A stretch of DNA of 41,291 nucleotides from Mxb001 sp964537955 (GTDB lineage: Bacteria > Actinomycetota > Actinomycetes > S36-B12): positions 1 to 41,291 of the forward strand of contig CAZICY010000016.1 of assembly GCA_964537955.1 (NCBI GenBank), given 5' to 3'. Both the position numbers and the translations under genes were made by a program. Within the stretch, counting starts at the first letter, position 1; every line of letters starts with the position of its first letter. The notes below the pieces were generated by a model that saw only the letters and a program-made list of their open reading frames with translations, was not told where the DNA came from and made no database searches. This document shows, one piece after another, positions 22,452-30,140 of the stretch.

Positions 22452-25181
22452 ATGACGCTCCGCGAGGAGTCGAGAGCGACCTCAGCCGCCGTGCACGCCT
22501 TGCCCGAGCGCACTGTGCTGGTGCGATTCGCCACCGACGCTGACAACGGTCTCGCCCAGGCGGACGTCGACGCACGCCTGCGAGTGCACGGGCCCAATGA
22601 GCTCCCCCCGGCGGGTGGACACGGACCCTGGCGGATCCTGGTGGACCAGTTCCGCAGCCCCTTGGTCTACGTCCTGCTCGGTGCCGCAGCCGCCACGATC
22701 GCCATCAGCCACCCCGTGGACGCCGCTGTCATCCTCGGCGTCGTGCTCGTCAATGCCGGCGTGGGCTTCATCCAGGAGTGGCGAGCAGGCGAGGCGCTGG
22801 CCGCCCTCGCTGCGCTGACGGTGGGCCCGGCGAGCGTGACCCGGCAAGGCCGGGTCACGCGAGTGTCGGCTCGGGAGTTGGTCCCCGGTGATGTCGTGGT
22901 GCTGGAGGCGGGCGATCGCGTACCCGCGGATGTCCGCCTGGTGGAGTGCCACGGCCTCCAGGTGGACGAGGCGAACCTCACGGGTGAATCGGGGCCCGTC
23001 CGCAAGTCCCCGGAGCGGGTCGATGCCACCACCCCGCTGGCGGATCGCACGTGCATGGCCTTCTCGGGCACCCTCGTGACATCGGGTCGCGCGCGGGGAG
23101 TGGTCGTGGCGACCGGCAGCACCACCGAACTGGGAGCCATCCACTCACTGATGAAGTCGGCCGAGGAGCTCCAGACACCCCTCACTCGCAAGCTGGCGCA
23201 CTTCGCTCGGCTCATCACGGTGGTCATCCTTGGCCTGGCTGCGGCCACCTTCGTCTTGGGCATGCTTCGCGGCGAGAGCGCGGCCTACATGATCACCGCG
23301 GCCGTGGCGCTTGCCGTGGGTGCCATCCCGGAGGGCCTTCCGGCCGTCGTGACGATCACGCTGGCGATCGGCGTCTCTCGGATGGCGAAGCGGAGAGCAA
23401 TCATCCGCAAGCTCCCCGCGGTGGAGACACTGGGGAGCGTCACCGTCATCTGCACGGACAAGACAGGCACGCTCACCGAGAACCGGATGACCGTGCAGGC
23501 GGTGTTCGCCCAGGGCCAGTGGTGCGCCATTGGACCGGGTCGCGTGTCCTCGGCCGTCCGCGAGTGCCTCCTTGCGGGGGTCCTGTGCAACGACGCTCGT
23601 GTCGGCATCACGTCGGGGCTCGACGACAGACACGGCGGTGACCCGACGGAGATCGCTCTCATCGAAGCAGCGCACCGGGCGGCGTCGGACCTGCTGGAGC
23701 AGGCGGCGCGCATGCCGCGACGGCATGAACTGCCCTTCGCCTCCGAACTGCGCATCATGGCGACCTTGCACGCGTGCGATGAGCCGGGCTCGTGCCTCCT
23801 CGTCGTCAAGGGCGCTGTCGAAGAGGTGCTCGACCTGTGCGCAGTGACCCCTCAGGAGCGCCTGGATGTCGAGAAGGCCGCTGAGGAGGCGGGCGACCAG
23901 GCCCTGCGCGTGATGGCCTTTGCCAGTGCGGTCGTGCAGGAGGACTTCAGCCTCTCCCTGGACGCCTTGCGTGCCACGCCGATGCGGTTCGTCGGATTGC
24001 AGGCGCTCCATGACCCTCCTCGCGAGGACGCCATCGCCGCTGTGGGCGCGTGTCACACCGCCGGCATCACGGTGAAGATGATCACCGGCGACCACGTCAA
24101 GACGGCACGCGCGATTGCCGCGCAGGTCGGTCTGGTCGAGAGTGCGGGCCGGGATGATTTCGAGGTGCTGAGCGGACGTCAGCTCGATTCGCTCACCGAC
24201 GAGGGCATGGCAGAGGCTGTACTGCGCGCGTCCGTCTTCGCCCGGGTCACCGCAGAGCAGAAGCTCGACATCGTCCGTGCACTCCAGGGCCACGGACAGG
24301 TCGTCGCCATGACAGGTGACGGAGTGAACGACGCGCCAGCCCTACGGCAGGCGGATATCGGCGTGGCCATGGGGCTGGGTGGGACGGATGTCGCCAAGGA
24401 GACGGCCGACATGGTGCTCGTGGACGACGACTTCGCCACCATCGAGTCTGCCATCGAGGAGGGGCGCACGGTCTACGACAACCTCACGAAGTTCATCGTG
24501 TGGACCCTGCCTACGAATCTGGCCGAGGGCCTCATCGTGCTCGTGGCGGTCGTCCTGGGCGCTGCCCTGCCGATCCTGCCGATCCAGATCCTGTGGATCA
24601 ACATGACCACCGCGATCGCGCTGGGGATGACGCTGGCCTTCGAGCCCGGCGAGCCCGACATCATGCGACAGCGGCCGCGTGCGCCAGGCCAGCAACTCAT
24701 CACGGTGCCGATGCTCAGGCGCGTCGTCCTTGCTGGAGTCATCATGGTCATGGGGACGTTTGCGGCGTACCTCGTGGCGATCCGTGGAGGCGCCGACGAT
24801 GACGAGGCGCGCACCATCGCGGTCAACGCGCTGGTGGTGATGGAGATCGCCTATCTCTTCGCCTGCCGATCGCTTCGTCACTCCATGCGGACCATTGGGC
24901 TATTCAGCAACAGATGGATCTGGGTCGGTGTCGTCGGCATGCTGGGACTCCAGTTCGCCTTCACATACCTGCCCGTGATGCACAGCACCTTCGGTTCGGC
25001 CCCGATGAGCGCAATGTCCTGGCTCTTCGTGCTGGGAATGGCTCCGGTGACCTACGCCCTCGTGGCCGCCCTTGCGTGGTGGGAATCACGTCGAATCGAC
25101 GGCGACACGGTTCTGCCCGATGGGACTACTCGGAGTGCGACGGCTCAAGGGGGCGGCGACGTAGGTCCGGCAGCGAGCTGA
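22452..25181 (+). CDS. P-type cation ATPase, P2A/CtpF-like
   Basis: 909 aa. N-terminal cation-ATPase domain (GPNELPP), actuator LTGES (176-180), TM4 PEGLP (293-297), phosphorylation DKTGTLTENRMT (Asp336), nucleotide-domain KGAVEEVL, MITGDHVKTA, and hinge TGDGVNDAPALRQADIGVAMG (about 620). Ten TM helices are predicted. PEGLP places it with P2A calcium-type pumps, but TM6 reads LWINMTTAIALGMTLAFEP: the Asp that binds Ca2+ in SERCA (N-x-x-T-D) is Ala here, as I recall for CtpF-like bacterial pumps, so the ion is uncertain. Preceded by a 17-aa ORF with a 2-nt gap. The 3' end overlaps the convergent ltrA gene by 56 bp. Confidence 0.9.
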   Translation: MTLREESRATSAAVHALPERTVLVRFATDADNGLAQADVDARLRVHGPNELPPAGGHGPWRILVDQFRSPLVYVLLGAAAATIAISHPVDAAVILGVVLVNAGVGFIQEWRAGEALAALAALTVGPASVTRQGRVTRVSARELVPGDVVVLEAGDRVPADVRLVECHGLQVDEANLTGESGPVRKSPERVDATTPLADRTCMAFSGTLVTSGRARGVVVATGSTTELGAIHSLMKSAEELQTPLTRKLAHFARLITVVILGLAAATFVLGMLRGESAAYMITAAVALAVGAIPEGLPAVVTITLAIGVSRMAKRRAIIRKLPAVETLGSVTVICTDKTGTLTENRMTVQAVFAQGQWCAIGPGRVSSAVRECLLAGVLCNDARVGITSGLDDRHGGDPTEIALIEAAHRAASDLLEQAARMPRRHELPFASELRIMATLHACDEPGSCLLVVKGAVEEVLDLCAVTPQERLDVEKAAEEAGDQALRVMAFASAVVQEDFSLSLDALRATPMRFVGLQALHDPPREDAIAAVGACHTAGITVKMITGDHVKTARAIAAQVGLVESAGRDDFEVLSGRQLDSLTDEGMAEAVLRASVFARVTAEQKLDIVRALQGHGQVVAMTGDGVNDAPALRQADIGVAMGLGGTDVAKETADMVLVDDDFATIESAIEEGRTVYDNLTKFIVWTLPTNLAEGLIVLVAVVLGAALPILPIQILWINMTTAIALGMTLAFEPGEPDIMRQRPRAPGQQLITVPMLRRVVLAGVIMVMGTFAAYLVAIRGGADDDEARTIAVNALVVMEIAYLFACRSLRHSMRTIGLFSNRWIWVGVVGMLGLQFAFTYLPVMHSTFGSAPMSAMSWLFVLGMAPVTYALVAALAWWESRRIDGDTVLPDGTTRSATAQGGGDVGPAAS

Positions 25182-26259
25182 GGATGGTGACCACGGTCGT
25201 GAGTCCCAGGAAGACCAGGTCGGGGGCTCGGCCGGCAGCCAGCCACACCAGGACGAGACCGGCGATGCCCGTGAGGCGCCACCACTCCCATCGCCCCACG
25301 GCGACGTAGCGGAAGATCAGGATCGTGACCATGAAGAGAACCAGGCCGCTCACCAGGAGAGCGCCGAAGAGCGGGGTGATGACGGTCGTCACGTCCCTCA
25401 TGGCCACCTTGAGGCCCGCCGCGACGAGGATGATCCCGGCGGCGAGCACGAGGTGCAGGTAGGTGTAGGCCACCCGTGAGAAGCGCAAGGCGCGCTCGGT
25501 GTCGAGCCTGTGCAGCGCTTGCCGGCCGGTGTCGTAGACGCCCAGGAGGTAGGCGCGCCACATCACGGCGACGAGCAGCACGGAGATGAGGATCCCGATG
25601 ATCAACTCGGGATTTCGGGGCGCTCCCGTCGCCCCTAGTCCGATCGAGATGAGGGACTCGCCCAGGGCGATGATGATGAAGAGTTCGTAGCGCTCGGCGA
25701 GGTGGTCTCGCCCGAGAGGCCATTGGGAGCTCCGAGACGCGAGAACGCTCAGGACGGCGCCAGCCAGCCCGATGCCGAGGATGACCACGCTCAGCCACGA
25801 CTGCGGGAGATAGCTCGTGATGATCACGGCGGCGGGGAGTAGCGCGACGGCGGCAGCAGTGCGATAGATGTCGCGGCGCAGCTCAGGCTGGCCGGCCGTG
25901 AGCTTGAGGTAGGCAGCGAACCACGTGATGCCCAGCGCTCCGATGCTGTAGGCGAAGAGCTTGTCCCCCTCCCAGAAGGCAGTCGGGATGGAGATGGCGA
26001 CGAGCAGCATGAGGGCCATGGCGAGGACGAAGACGGGCATCCGCCAGTCGCGGTGACTGCCCGGAGGCAGGCCGACATTGGCGAGTGAAGTGAAGCCCGA
26101 CCAGACCAGCCAGACGATGCACAGCACGACGAGGCCGTGCACCACCCCGACGGCATCGCCGTCGGCAACGATGGTGTTGGTGATCTGGATCAGCGAGAAA
26201 GCGAAGACGAGGTCGAAGAAGAGCTCGAACGGCCGGACCTCGGTAGCTCCCGACTGCAC
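25126..26259 (-). CDS. Low-temperature-requirement A (LtrA) family membrane protein
   Basis: 377 aa with about ten TM helices. LtrA hallmarks: the N-terminal VRPFELFFDLVFAFSLIQITNTI, WLVWSGFTSLANVGLPPG, and the central HLAERYELFIIIALGESLISIG with the conserved Glu-rich ALGES. The family was named from a Listeria cold-growth mutant; its molecular function is unclear. GTG 26259 follows TAGCCT by 7 nt, near the leaderless spacing. Its last 56 bp are shared antisense with the ATPase gene. The tRNA-Thr gene lies upstream on the same strand. Confidence 0.87.
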   Translation of the reverse strand: MQSGATEVRPFELFFDLVFAFSLIQITNTIVADGDAVGVVHGLVVLCIVWLVWSGFTSLANVGLPPGSHRDWRMPVFVLAMALMLLVAISIPTAFWEGDKLFAYSIGALGITWFAAYLKLTAGQPELRRDIYRTAAAVALLPAAVIITSYLPQSWLSVVILGIGLAGAVLSVLASRSSQWPLGRDHLAERYELFIIIALGESLISIGLGATGAPRNPELIIGILISVLLVAVMWRAYLLGVYDTGRQALHRLDTERALRFSRVAYTYLHLVLAAGIILVAAGLKVAMRDVTTVITPLFGALLVSGLVLFMVTILIFRYVAVGRWEWWRLTGIAGLVLVWLAAGRAPDLVFLGLTTVVTILSSLPDLRRRPLEPSHSE

Positions 26260-26266
26260 GTGGAGG

Positions 26267-26272
26267 AGGCTA
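26267..26272 (-). promoter_or_regulatory. -10 box for the ltrA-like gene
   Basis: TAGCCT on the minus strand with a 7-nt spacer (cctccac) to GTG 26259. Confidence 0.5.
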
Positions 26273-26302
26273 GCGCAGGGTGCGAATGCTCACGTCTGCG
26301 CT

Positions 26303-26319
26303 CCTCCCACATCCGGAGG
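26303..26319 (-). terminator. Weak hairpin downstream of tRNA-Thr
   Basis: A 5-bp CCTCC/GGAGG stem with a 7-nt loop lies 15 nt past the tRNA 3' end. It may end the tRNA transcript but is short and lacks a U-tract. Confidence 0.25.
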
Positions 26320-26333
26320 TCGTCTTCTGTCGG

Positions 26334-26405
26334 AGCCGCCTCGGGGATTTGAACCCCGGACCTACGCATTACGAGTGCGTTGCTCTACCCCTGAGCTAAG
26401 GCGGC
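26334..26405 (-). tRNA. tRNA-Thr (anticodon CGU)
   Basis: 72 nt including the discriminator base. The cloverleaf is complete: acceptor GCCGCCT/AGGCGGC, D stem GCTC/GAGC, anticodon stem ACGCA/TGCGT with loop CTCGTAA (anticodon CGT, decoding ACG), T arm CGGGG-TTCAAAT-CCCCG. Discriminator is U; CCA is not encoded. A TATGAT promoter lies 23 nt upstream. Confidence 0.97.
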
Positions 26406-26428
26406 GCGCTCCGCATGGAGCGACAGCG

Positions 26429-26434
26429 ATCATA
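26429..26434 (-). promoter_or_regulatory. -10 box for tRNA-Thr
   Basis: TATGAT on the minus strand ends 23 nt before the tRNA 5' end, implying a short 5' leader. A 6-bp hairpin (26407-26422, CGCTCC/GGAGCG) lies in that leader, 1 nt before the mature tRNA. Confidence 0.6.
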
Positions 26435-26471
26435 GGGCGGCGGCGGAGCCGGTCGGCTGGCGGGTGGAACC

Positions 26472-27890
26472 TCAGTTGCGGCGGGCCGTGAACAGCGCGG
26501 AGAAGATCCCCAGGAGGGCCGGATCGCGGACCTCGGGGGGAAGCGCATCGATGAGCGCATGGACGCCGGCCATAGCCTCCGGGAGCGGATCTCCCGAGGT
26601 GAGGTCCGGCAGGTCGGCGAAGGCGGCTTCAAGGCTGCCCGACACGTCGATCCAGGGCAGGTCGCGCACCTCGGCGGCCGCGGCGGCCAGGTCCGCGATG
26701 AGTCGGTCCACCGAGTCGAGTGAGACCGGCTGCATCGTGAGGTGCAACGTCCGGGGGAGGTCACCCAGGCTCGGCTGCGGCTGCAGGGTCCACCCCCGTC
26801 GGCGCATGGCGTCGGCGAGGCGGAAGGGATCGACCGGCTGGTCACCCTCGCCCGTGAGCGCGAGGAGGGTCGAGTCAGGCTCCGCCACCACGCGCAGCCC
26901 CTCGATGTCATCGACCGCTCGAGAGATGGCAAGCATCGCCTCGCGGGCGCGGCGTACGGCATCGACGAAGCCCTGCTGCCCGAGCGCATGTGCGACGGCC
27001 CAGGCCGCCGCCATGGGACCGGCCGACTTGGTGCTCTGCAGCGTGGTGTTGACGACGGGGTAGCCGGGCCAGGCGGAGAAGGCGTAGTAGGTGCCCGACC
27101 TCAGGTCGGCGTCGCGGAAGAGCAGGAGTGACGCGCCCTTGGGCGAGAAGCCGTACTTGTGCAGGTCCAGCGCGATCGATGTGACGCCCTCGACCGCGAA
27201 GTCCATCCCGGGTGTGGCCTCGCCACCGATCCGGGCGTAGGCCAGGGTGAAGCCTCCGATGCAGGCGTCCACGTGGCAGGGCACGCCGTGCGCTGCTGCG
27301 GCTGCCGCGATGCCGGGGATCTCGTCCACGACGCCGTGCGCGTAGGACGGCGCTGATGCGACGACGAGGGCCACCTCTCCCTGGGACGCGTCGAGGGCGG
27401 AGCGCACGGAGTCGGCCGTGAGGCGCAGGCTGAAGCGGTCGACCGGCAGGGTCTCCACGGAGAGCCCGAGCAGGTGAGCGGCCTTGTGGAAGGCCGGGTG
27501 CACGGTGTCGGCGACCAGGAGGACAGGGATGCCCTCGCCCCCTTGTCGCCGCCAGCCCTCGCGCGCCGCAAGCACCGCGAGGATGCAGGACTCGGTGCCT
27601 CCGCTTGTGAGTACGCCGGCGCCGCCCGCCGGGGCCTGCATCAGGTCAAGTCCCCATCCGACGAGGTCGTTCTCGATGCGCGCGACGCTGGGGAAGGTCG
27701 TGGGGTCGAGCGCGTTGACCTCGGCGAAGGCGCCGAGTGCCTCGAGTCCGGCGGATGCCGCCTCGGCAATGCCTGCGTCGTAGACGTAGGCGAGGACGCG
27801 CCCGCCGTGAATAGGCGGATCGTCGGCTCGCAGGTCGGATAGCGCGGCCGCGATCTCGGAGGCAGGCATGCCCTCGATCGGAACCGTCAT
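26472..27890 (-). CDS. Group II PLP-dependent decarboxylase / sphingosine-phosphate-lyase-like
   Basis: 472 aa, PLP fold-type I. Features: HGGRVLAYVYD near the N-terminus, LTSGGTESCILAVLAAREGW (PLP-phosphate-binding GGTES), ADTVHPAFHKAAHLLG, VDACIGGFTLAY (Asp to the pyridine nitrogen), and DLHKYGFSPKGASLLL with Schiff-base Lys245. The C-terminus has a small mixed domain and a long helical tail. The HKYGFSPKG context fits the sphingosine-1-phosphate lyase/aspartate-decarboxylase-like branch of group II; the substrate is unknown. ATG 27890 is chosen for GGAGGTG about 5 nt upstream, with TAGGCT (27916-27911) as a probable -10. Monocistronic. Confidence 0.87.
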   Translation of the reverse strand: MTVPIEGMPASEIAAALSDLRADDPPIHGGRVLAYVYDAGIAEAASAGLEALGAFAEVNALDPTTFPSVARIENDLVGWGLDLMQAPAGGAGVLTSGGTESCILAVLAAREGWRRQGGEGIPVLLVADTVHPAFHKAAHLLGLSVETLPVDRFSLRLTADSVRSALDASQGEVALVVASAPSYAHGVVDEIPGIAAAAAAHGVPCHVDACIGGFTLAYARIGGEATPGMDFAVEGVTSIALDLHKYGFSPKGASLLLFRDADLRSGTYYAFSAWPGYPVVNTTLQSTKSAGPMAAAWAVAHALGQQGFVDAVRRAREAMLAISRAVDDIEGLRVVAEPDSTLLALTGEGDQPVDPFRLADAMRRRGWTLQPQPSLGDLPRTLHLTMQPVSLDSVDRLIADLAAAAAEVRDLPWIDVSGSLEAAFADLPDLTSGDPLPEAMAGVHALIDALPPEVRDPALLGIFSALFTARRN

Positions 27891-27910
27891 GCGCCCACCT
27901 CCATCGGAGG

Positions 27911-27916
27911 AGCCTA
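27911..27916 (-). promoter_or_regulatory. -10 box for the PLP decarboxylase
   Basis: TAGGCT on the minus strand, 20 nt before ATG 27890, leaving room for a short leader with the GGAGGTG ribosome site. Confidence 0.45.
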
Positions 27917-27918
27917 GT

Positions 27919-27942
27919 GCGGCGCCTTGCGCTCGGTGCCGC
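27919..27942 (-). terminator. Possible terminator of the trmB operon
   Basis: An 8-bp stem with one G-U pair (GCGGCGCC / GGTGCCGC) and an 8-nt loop, about 80 nt beyond the stop of the small membrane protein gene. No U-tract. Confidence 0.3.
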
Positions 27943-28020
27943 GCCATCGCGCCGGGGATGGTCCCTGCTGCAACGACGAGCGCCGGGCGGAGACGTGCCC
28001 GCTCACACCGCGCATGTCGG

Positions 28021-28227
28021 TCAAGGTGCGAGGTCGCGCATCTTCTTTCGTGTGAACACCGCTGCGCCGATGATGAGAATGGTCACCAGGCCCAGTGCCG
28101 CCGTCAGCGGATCGAAGCCCAGGGCAATGGCGCGAGTAGCGAAGGCGATCCCAAACATCAACGCGCCGGCGACCTGAAGGAAGAGCGCGAAGCGGAGCTG
28201 GCGGCGCAGGCTCTCGTCAGCGCTCAT
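28021..28227 (-). CDS. Small two-TM membrane protein
   Basis: 68 aa. A charged N-terminus (SADESLRRQLR) is followed by two hydrophobic helices (about 14-34 and 40-58) and the basic tail TRKKMRDLAP, giving a likely N-in/C-in hairpin. I do not recognise a family. Its ATG overlaps the stop of the TrmA/RlmD-like gene (ATGA), so it is translationally coupled and real despite its size. Confidence 0.65.
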   Translation of the reverse strand: MSADESLRRQLRFALFLQVAGALMFGIAFATRAIALGFDPLTAALGLVTILIIGAAVFTRKKMRDLAP

Positions 28228-29417
28228 GGTGCGAGGCTATCTCGTCGCTCGAGCAGGGCGACGCACTCGACGTGGTGCGTCATGGGGAAGAGGTCGAAGG
28301 CCCGCAGGGCCGTCATGTCCCACCCCCGCTGCCGCGCCGTCGCGACATCCCTCGCCAGGGCTGCCGGATCGCAGGCGACATACGCGATGGCGCGTGGCGT
28401 CAGCTGCATGATCCGCTCCATGACGTCCTGACCGGCCCCCGTGCGGGGCGGGTCGAGCACGATGAGGTCGCATCGGCGCAGCGGACCTCGGCGCAGCCAG
28501 TGATCCACGCGTTCGTGATGGATATGGACCGTGGGCACATCGTGGAGGGAGCGTCGCGCGCCCTTCACGGCGACCTCATCGGCCTCGACGGCATCGACGC
28601 GTCCACCCGGTCCGAGTGTCCCGGCGTATGCGCCGGCAAAGAGGCCGACGCCGGCGTAGAGATCGACCAGGTGGTCACCGGTCTGCGGACGGAGGAGATC
28701 GCGGACGGCATCCACGAGGGCGTCGGCGGCTCCCGGGTGCACCTGCCAGAAGGCCGTCGCGTCGAAGCTCCACTCCCGTCCGGCGGCACGCTGCATCACG
28801 CGCGCACGACCGGGCACCGGGTCGGGCAGGACGATCGCGGCGCCGTCTGGCTGGACCGCGAGGACCTCATGGACGCCGGGCCACGTCTGTGCGAGCACGC
28901 TCGCTCCGCCGATCTCCGGTGACGCGATCAGGCACTCGTCTACGGGGACGATGTCATGGCTGTGGTGCGCGCGCAGACCTGCTCGGCCGGCTGCGTTCAC
29001 GGCGTATCTCATGCGCGTACGCCAGTGCAGTCCCTGGGTATCCCCCGGCACAGCCTCCACCTCGAGGTGCGCCCAGCGCCCGGACGGCTCACCGCCGATC
29101 CGCGTGAGTTGCTCGGACACGATGGTCGCCTTGAGCCTGCGCTGTGCGGCGAGGTCGACGTACTGCCAGTCGCAGCCGCCGCAGTGCCCGGCGTAGGCGC
29201 ACGGCGGCATCACGCGATCGGCGGAGGCAATGAGGATCTCGACCGTCCGCGCTCGGCTGAACCGGCCGTGCCCCGGTGCCGAGGTGATTTCCGCGATCAC
29301 TCTCTCGCCGGGCAGGGCGCCTCGCACGAAGACCACGCGGCCCTCGTGCCGCGCGACGGCCTCGCCACCGTGAGCCATGGAGGTGACGTCGAGAGTGACG
29401 CGCTCTCCGGGTCTCAC
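28224..29417 (-). CDS. TrmA/RlmD-family 5-methyluridine RNA methyltransferase
   Basis: 397 aa. N-terminal TRAM domain (VRPGERVTLDVTSMAHGGEAVARHEGRVVFV), then CAYAGHCGGC, the C-x5-C-x2-C part of the [4Fe-4S] motif of RlmD-type enzymes, with a possible fourth Cys in VDECLIAS. The SAM-binding core has DLYAGVGLFAG and VLDPPRTGAG, and the catalytic Cys lies in YVACDPAALARD. It should methylate C5 of a uridine in rRNA or tRNA; the target is not predictable. GTG 29417 overlaps the trmB stop (GTGA) and has GGTGG 4 nt upstream; a GTG 7 codons earlier lies inside trmB. Coupled downstream to the 68-aa membrane protein. Confidence 0.88.
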   Translation of the reverse strand: MRPGERVTLDVTSMAHGGEAVARHEGRVVFVRGALPGERVIAEITSAPGHGRFSRARTVEILIASADRVMPPCAYAGHCGGCDWQYVDLAAQRRLKATIVSEQLTRIGGEPSGRWAHLEVEAVPGDTQGLHWRTRMRYAVNAAGRAGLRAHHSHDIVPVDECLIASPEIGGASVLAQTWPGVHEVLAVQPDGAAIVLPDPVPGRARVMQRAAGREWSFDATAFWQVHPGAADALVDAVRDLLRPQTGDHLVDLYAGVGLFAGAYAGTLGPGGRVDAVEADEVAVKGARRSLHDVPTVHIHHERVDHWLRRGPLRRCDLIVLDPPRTGAGQDVMERIMQLTPRAIAYVACDPAALARDVATARQRGWDMTALRAFDLFPMTHHVECVALLERRDSLAP

Positions 29418-30064
29418 TGACCCACCCGTTCGAACCACAGGTCGATGGGCTCACGCCCGGCGGCACGCCCGCGACGCTCGTAGCGGCTCTCCGGCCGCCA
29501 GGCGGGCCGCGCGATGACCCCACCGTGCCATGCCGCGCTCGCCGAGACTGCTTCCTCGATCGCAGACGCGTAGTCCGGCCAGTCCGTGGCGACGTGCCAG
29601 AACCCTCCTGCCGTCACGCAGCGGGCCAGGTCGTTGGCGAACGCCGTGGTGATGAGGCGACGACGATGATGGCGCTTCTTGGGCCACGGATCCGGGAAGA
29701 ACGTGCGCACACCGCTCAGGCGAGCATCGGGGATCACCCCGAGCACGTGCCGGACGTCGGCATCGACCACGCGGACGTTCGTGATGCTGCGCTCGGAGAT
29801 CGACGCGAGGAGATCGCCGATTCCGGGAGTGTGCATGTCCACGGCGAGGATCGTCGTGCTCGGGTCGGCCTCCGCGAGAGCGACCACGACCTCGCCTGAA
29901 CCGAAGCCGACGTCGAGCACGAGAGGAACGTTCGCGAGGAGGGTGCTGTCGTTGTCGAGGGCCTCGAGGGGCACAAGGGTGTCGCCGGGGGCGGCCAGGG
30001 CCCGTTCCTGCCGTGCCGTGCGGCGACCACGACGGTGCTTCGTCGTCGGCAGAAGGGTGTCCAA
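29414..30064 (-). CDS. trmB: tRNA (guanine-N7)-methyltransferase TrmB
   Basis: 216 aa from the chosen start. Class I SAM motifs: VLDVGFGSGEVVVALAEADP (motif I), ILAVDMHTPGIGDLL, and the TrmB signature FFPDPWPKKRHHRRRL followed by FWHVATDWPDYA. It methylates G46 of tRNAs to m7G. The start is uncertain: TTG 30064 has AGGA 6 nt upstream and leaves a plausible basic N-terminus (PTTKHRRGRRTARQ). The same frame is open further upstream to about 30427, but there it lies antisense to the Tat signal of the divergent phoD-like gene and is unlikely to be coding. Confidence 0.87.
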   Translation of the reverse strand: MDTLLPTTKHRRGRRTARQERALAAPGDTLVPLEALDNDSTLLANVPLVLDVGFGSGEVVVALAEADPSTTILAVDMHTPGIGDLLASISERSITNVRVVDADVRHVLGVIPDARLSGVRTFFPDPWPKKRHHRRRLITTAFANDLARCVTAGGFWHVATDWPDYASAIEEAVSASAAWHGGVIARPAWRPESRYERRGRAAGREPIDLWFERVGQ

Positions 30065-30127
30065 CGCAGGTCCTGTCCTTGTGGCAGATATGAGGCCATT
30101 CGCCGCACATGCCGGGGCTGGCGTCCC

Positions 30128-30133
30128 TAGTCT
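30128..30133 (+). promoter_or_regulatory. Leaderless -10 box for the PhoD-like gene
   Basis: TAGTCT with a 7-nt spacer (gccgctc) to ATG 30141. Confidence 0.5.
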
Positions 30134-30140
30134 GCCGCTC

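Noticed and set aside
27898..27910. CCTCC-GAT-GGAGG hairpin that could hide the ribosome site of the PLP decarboxylase.
   Set aside because: If the TAGGCT -10 is right, transcription starts around 27904, inside or after the 5' arm, so the hairpin would not form in the mRNA.
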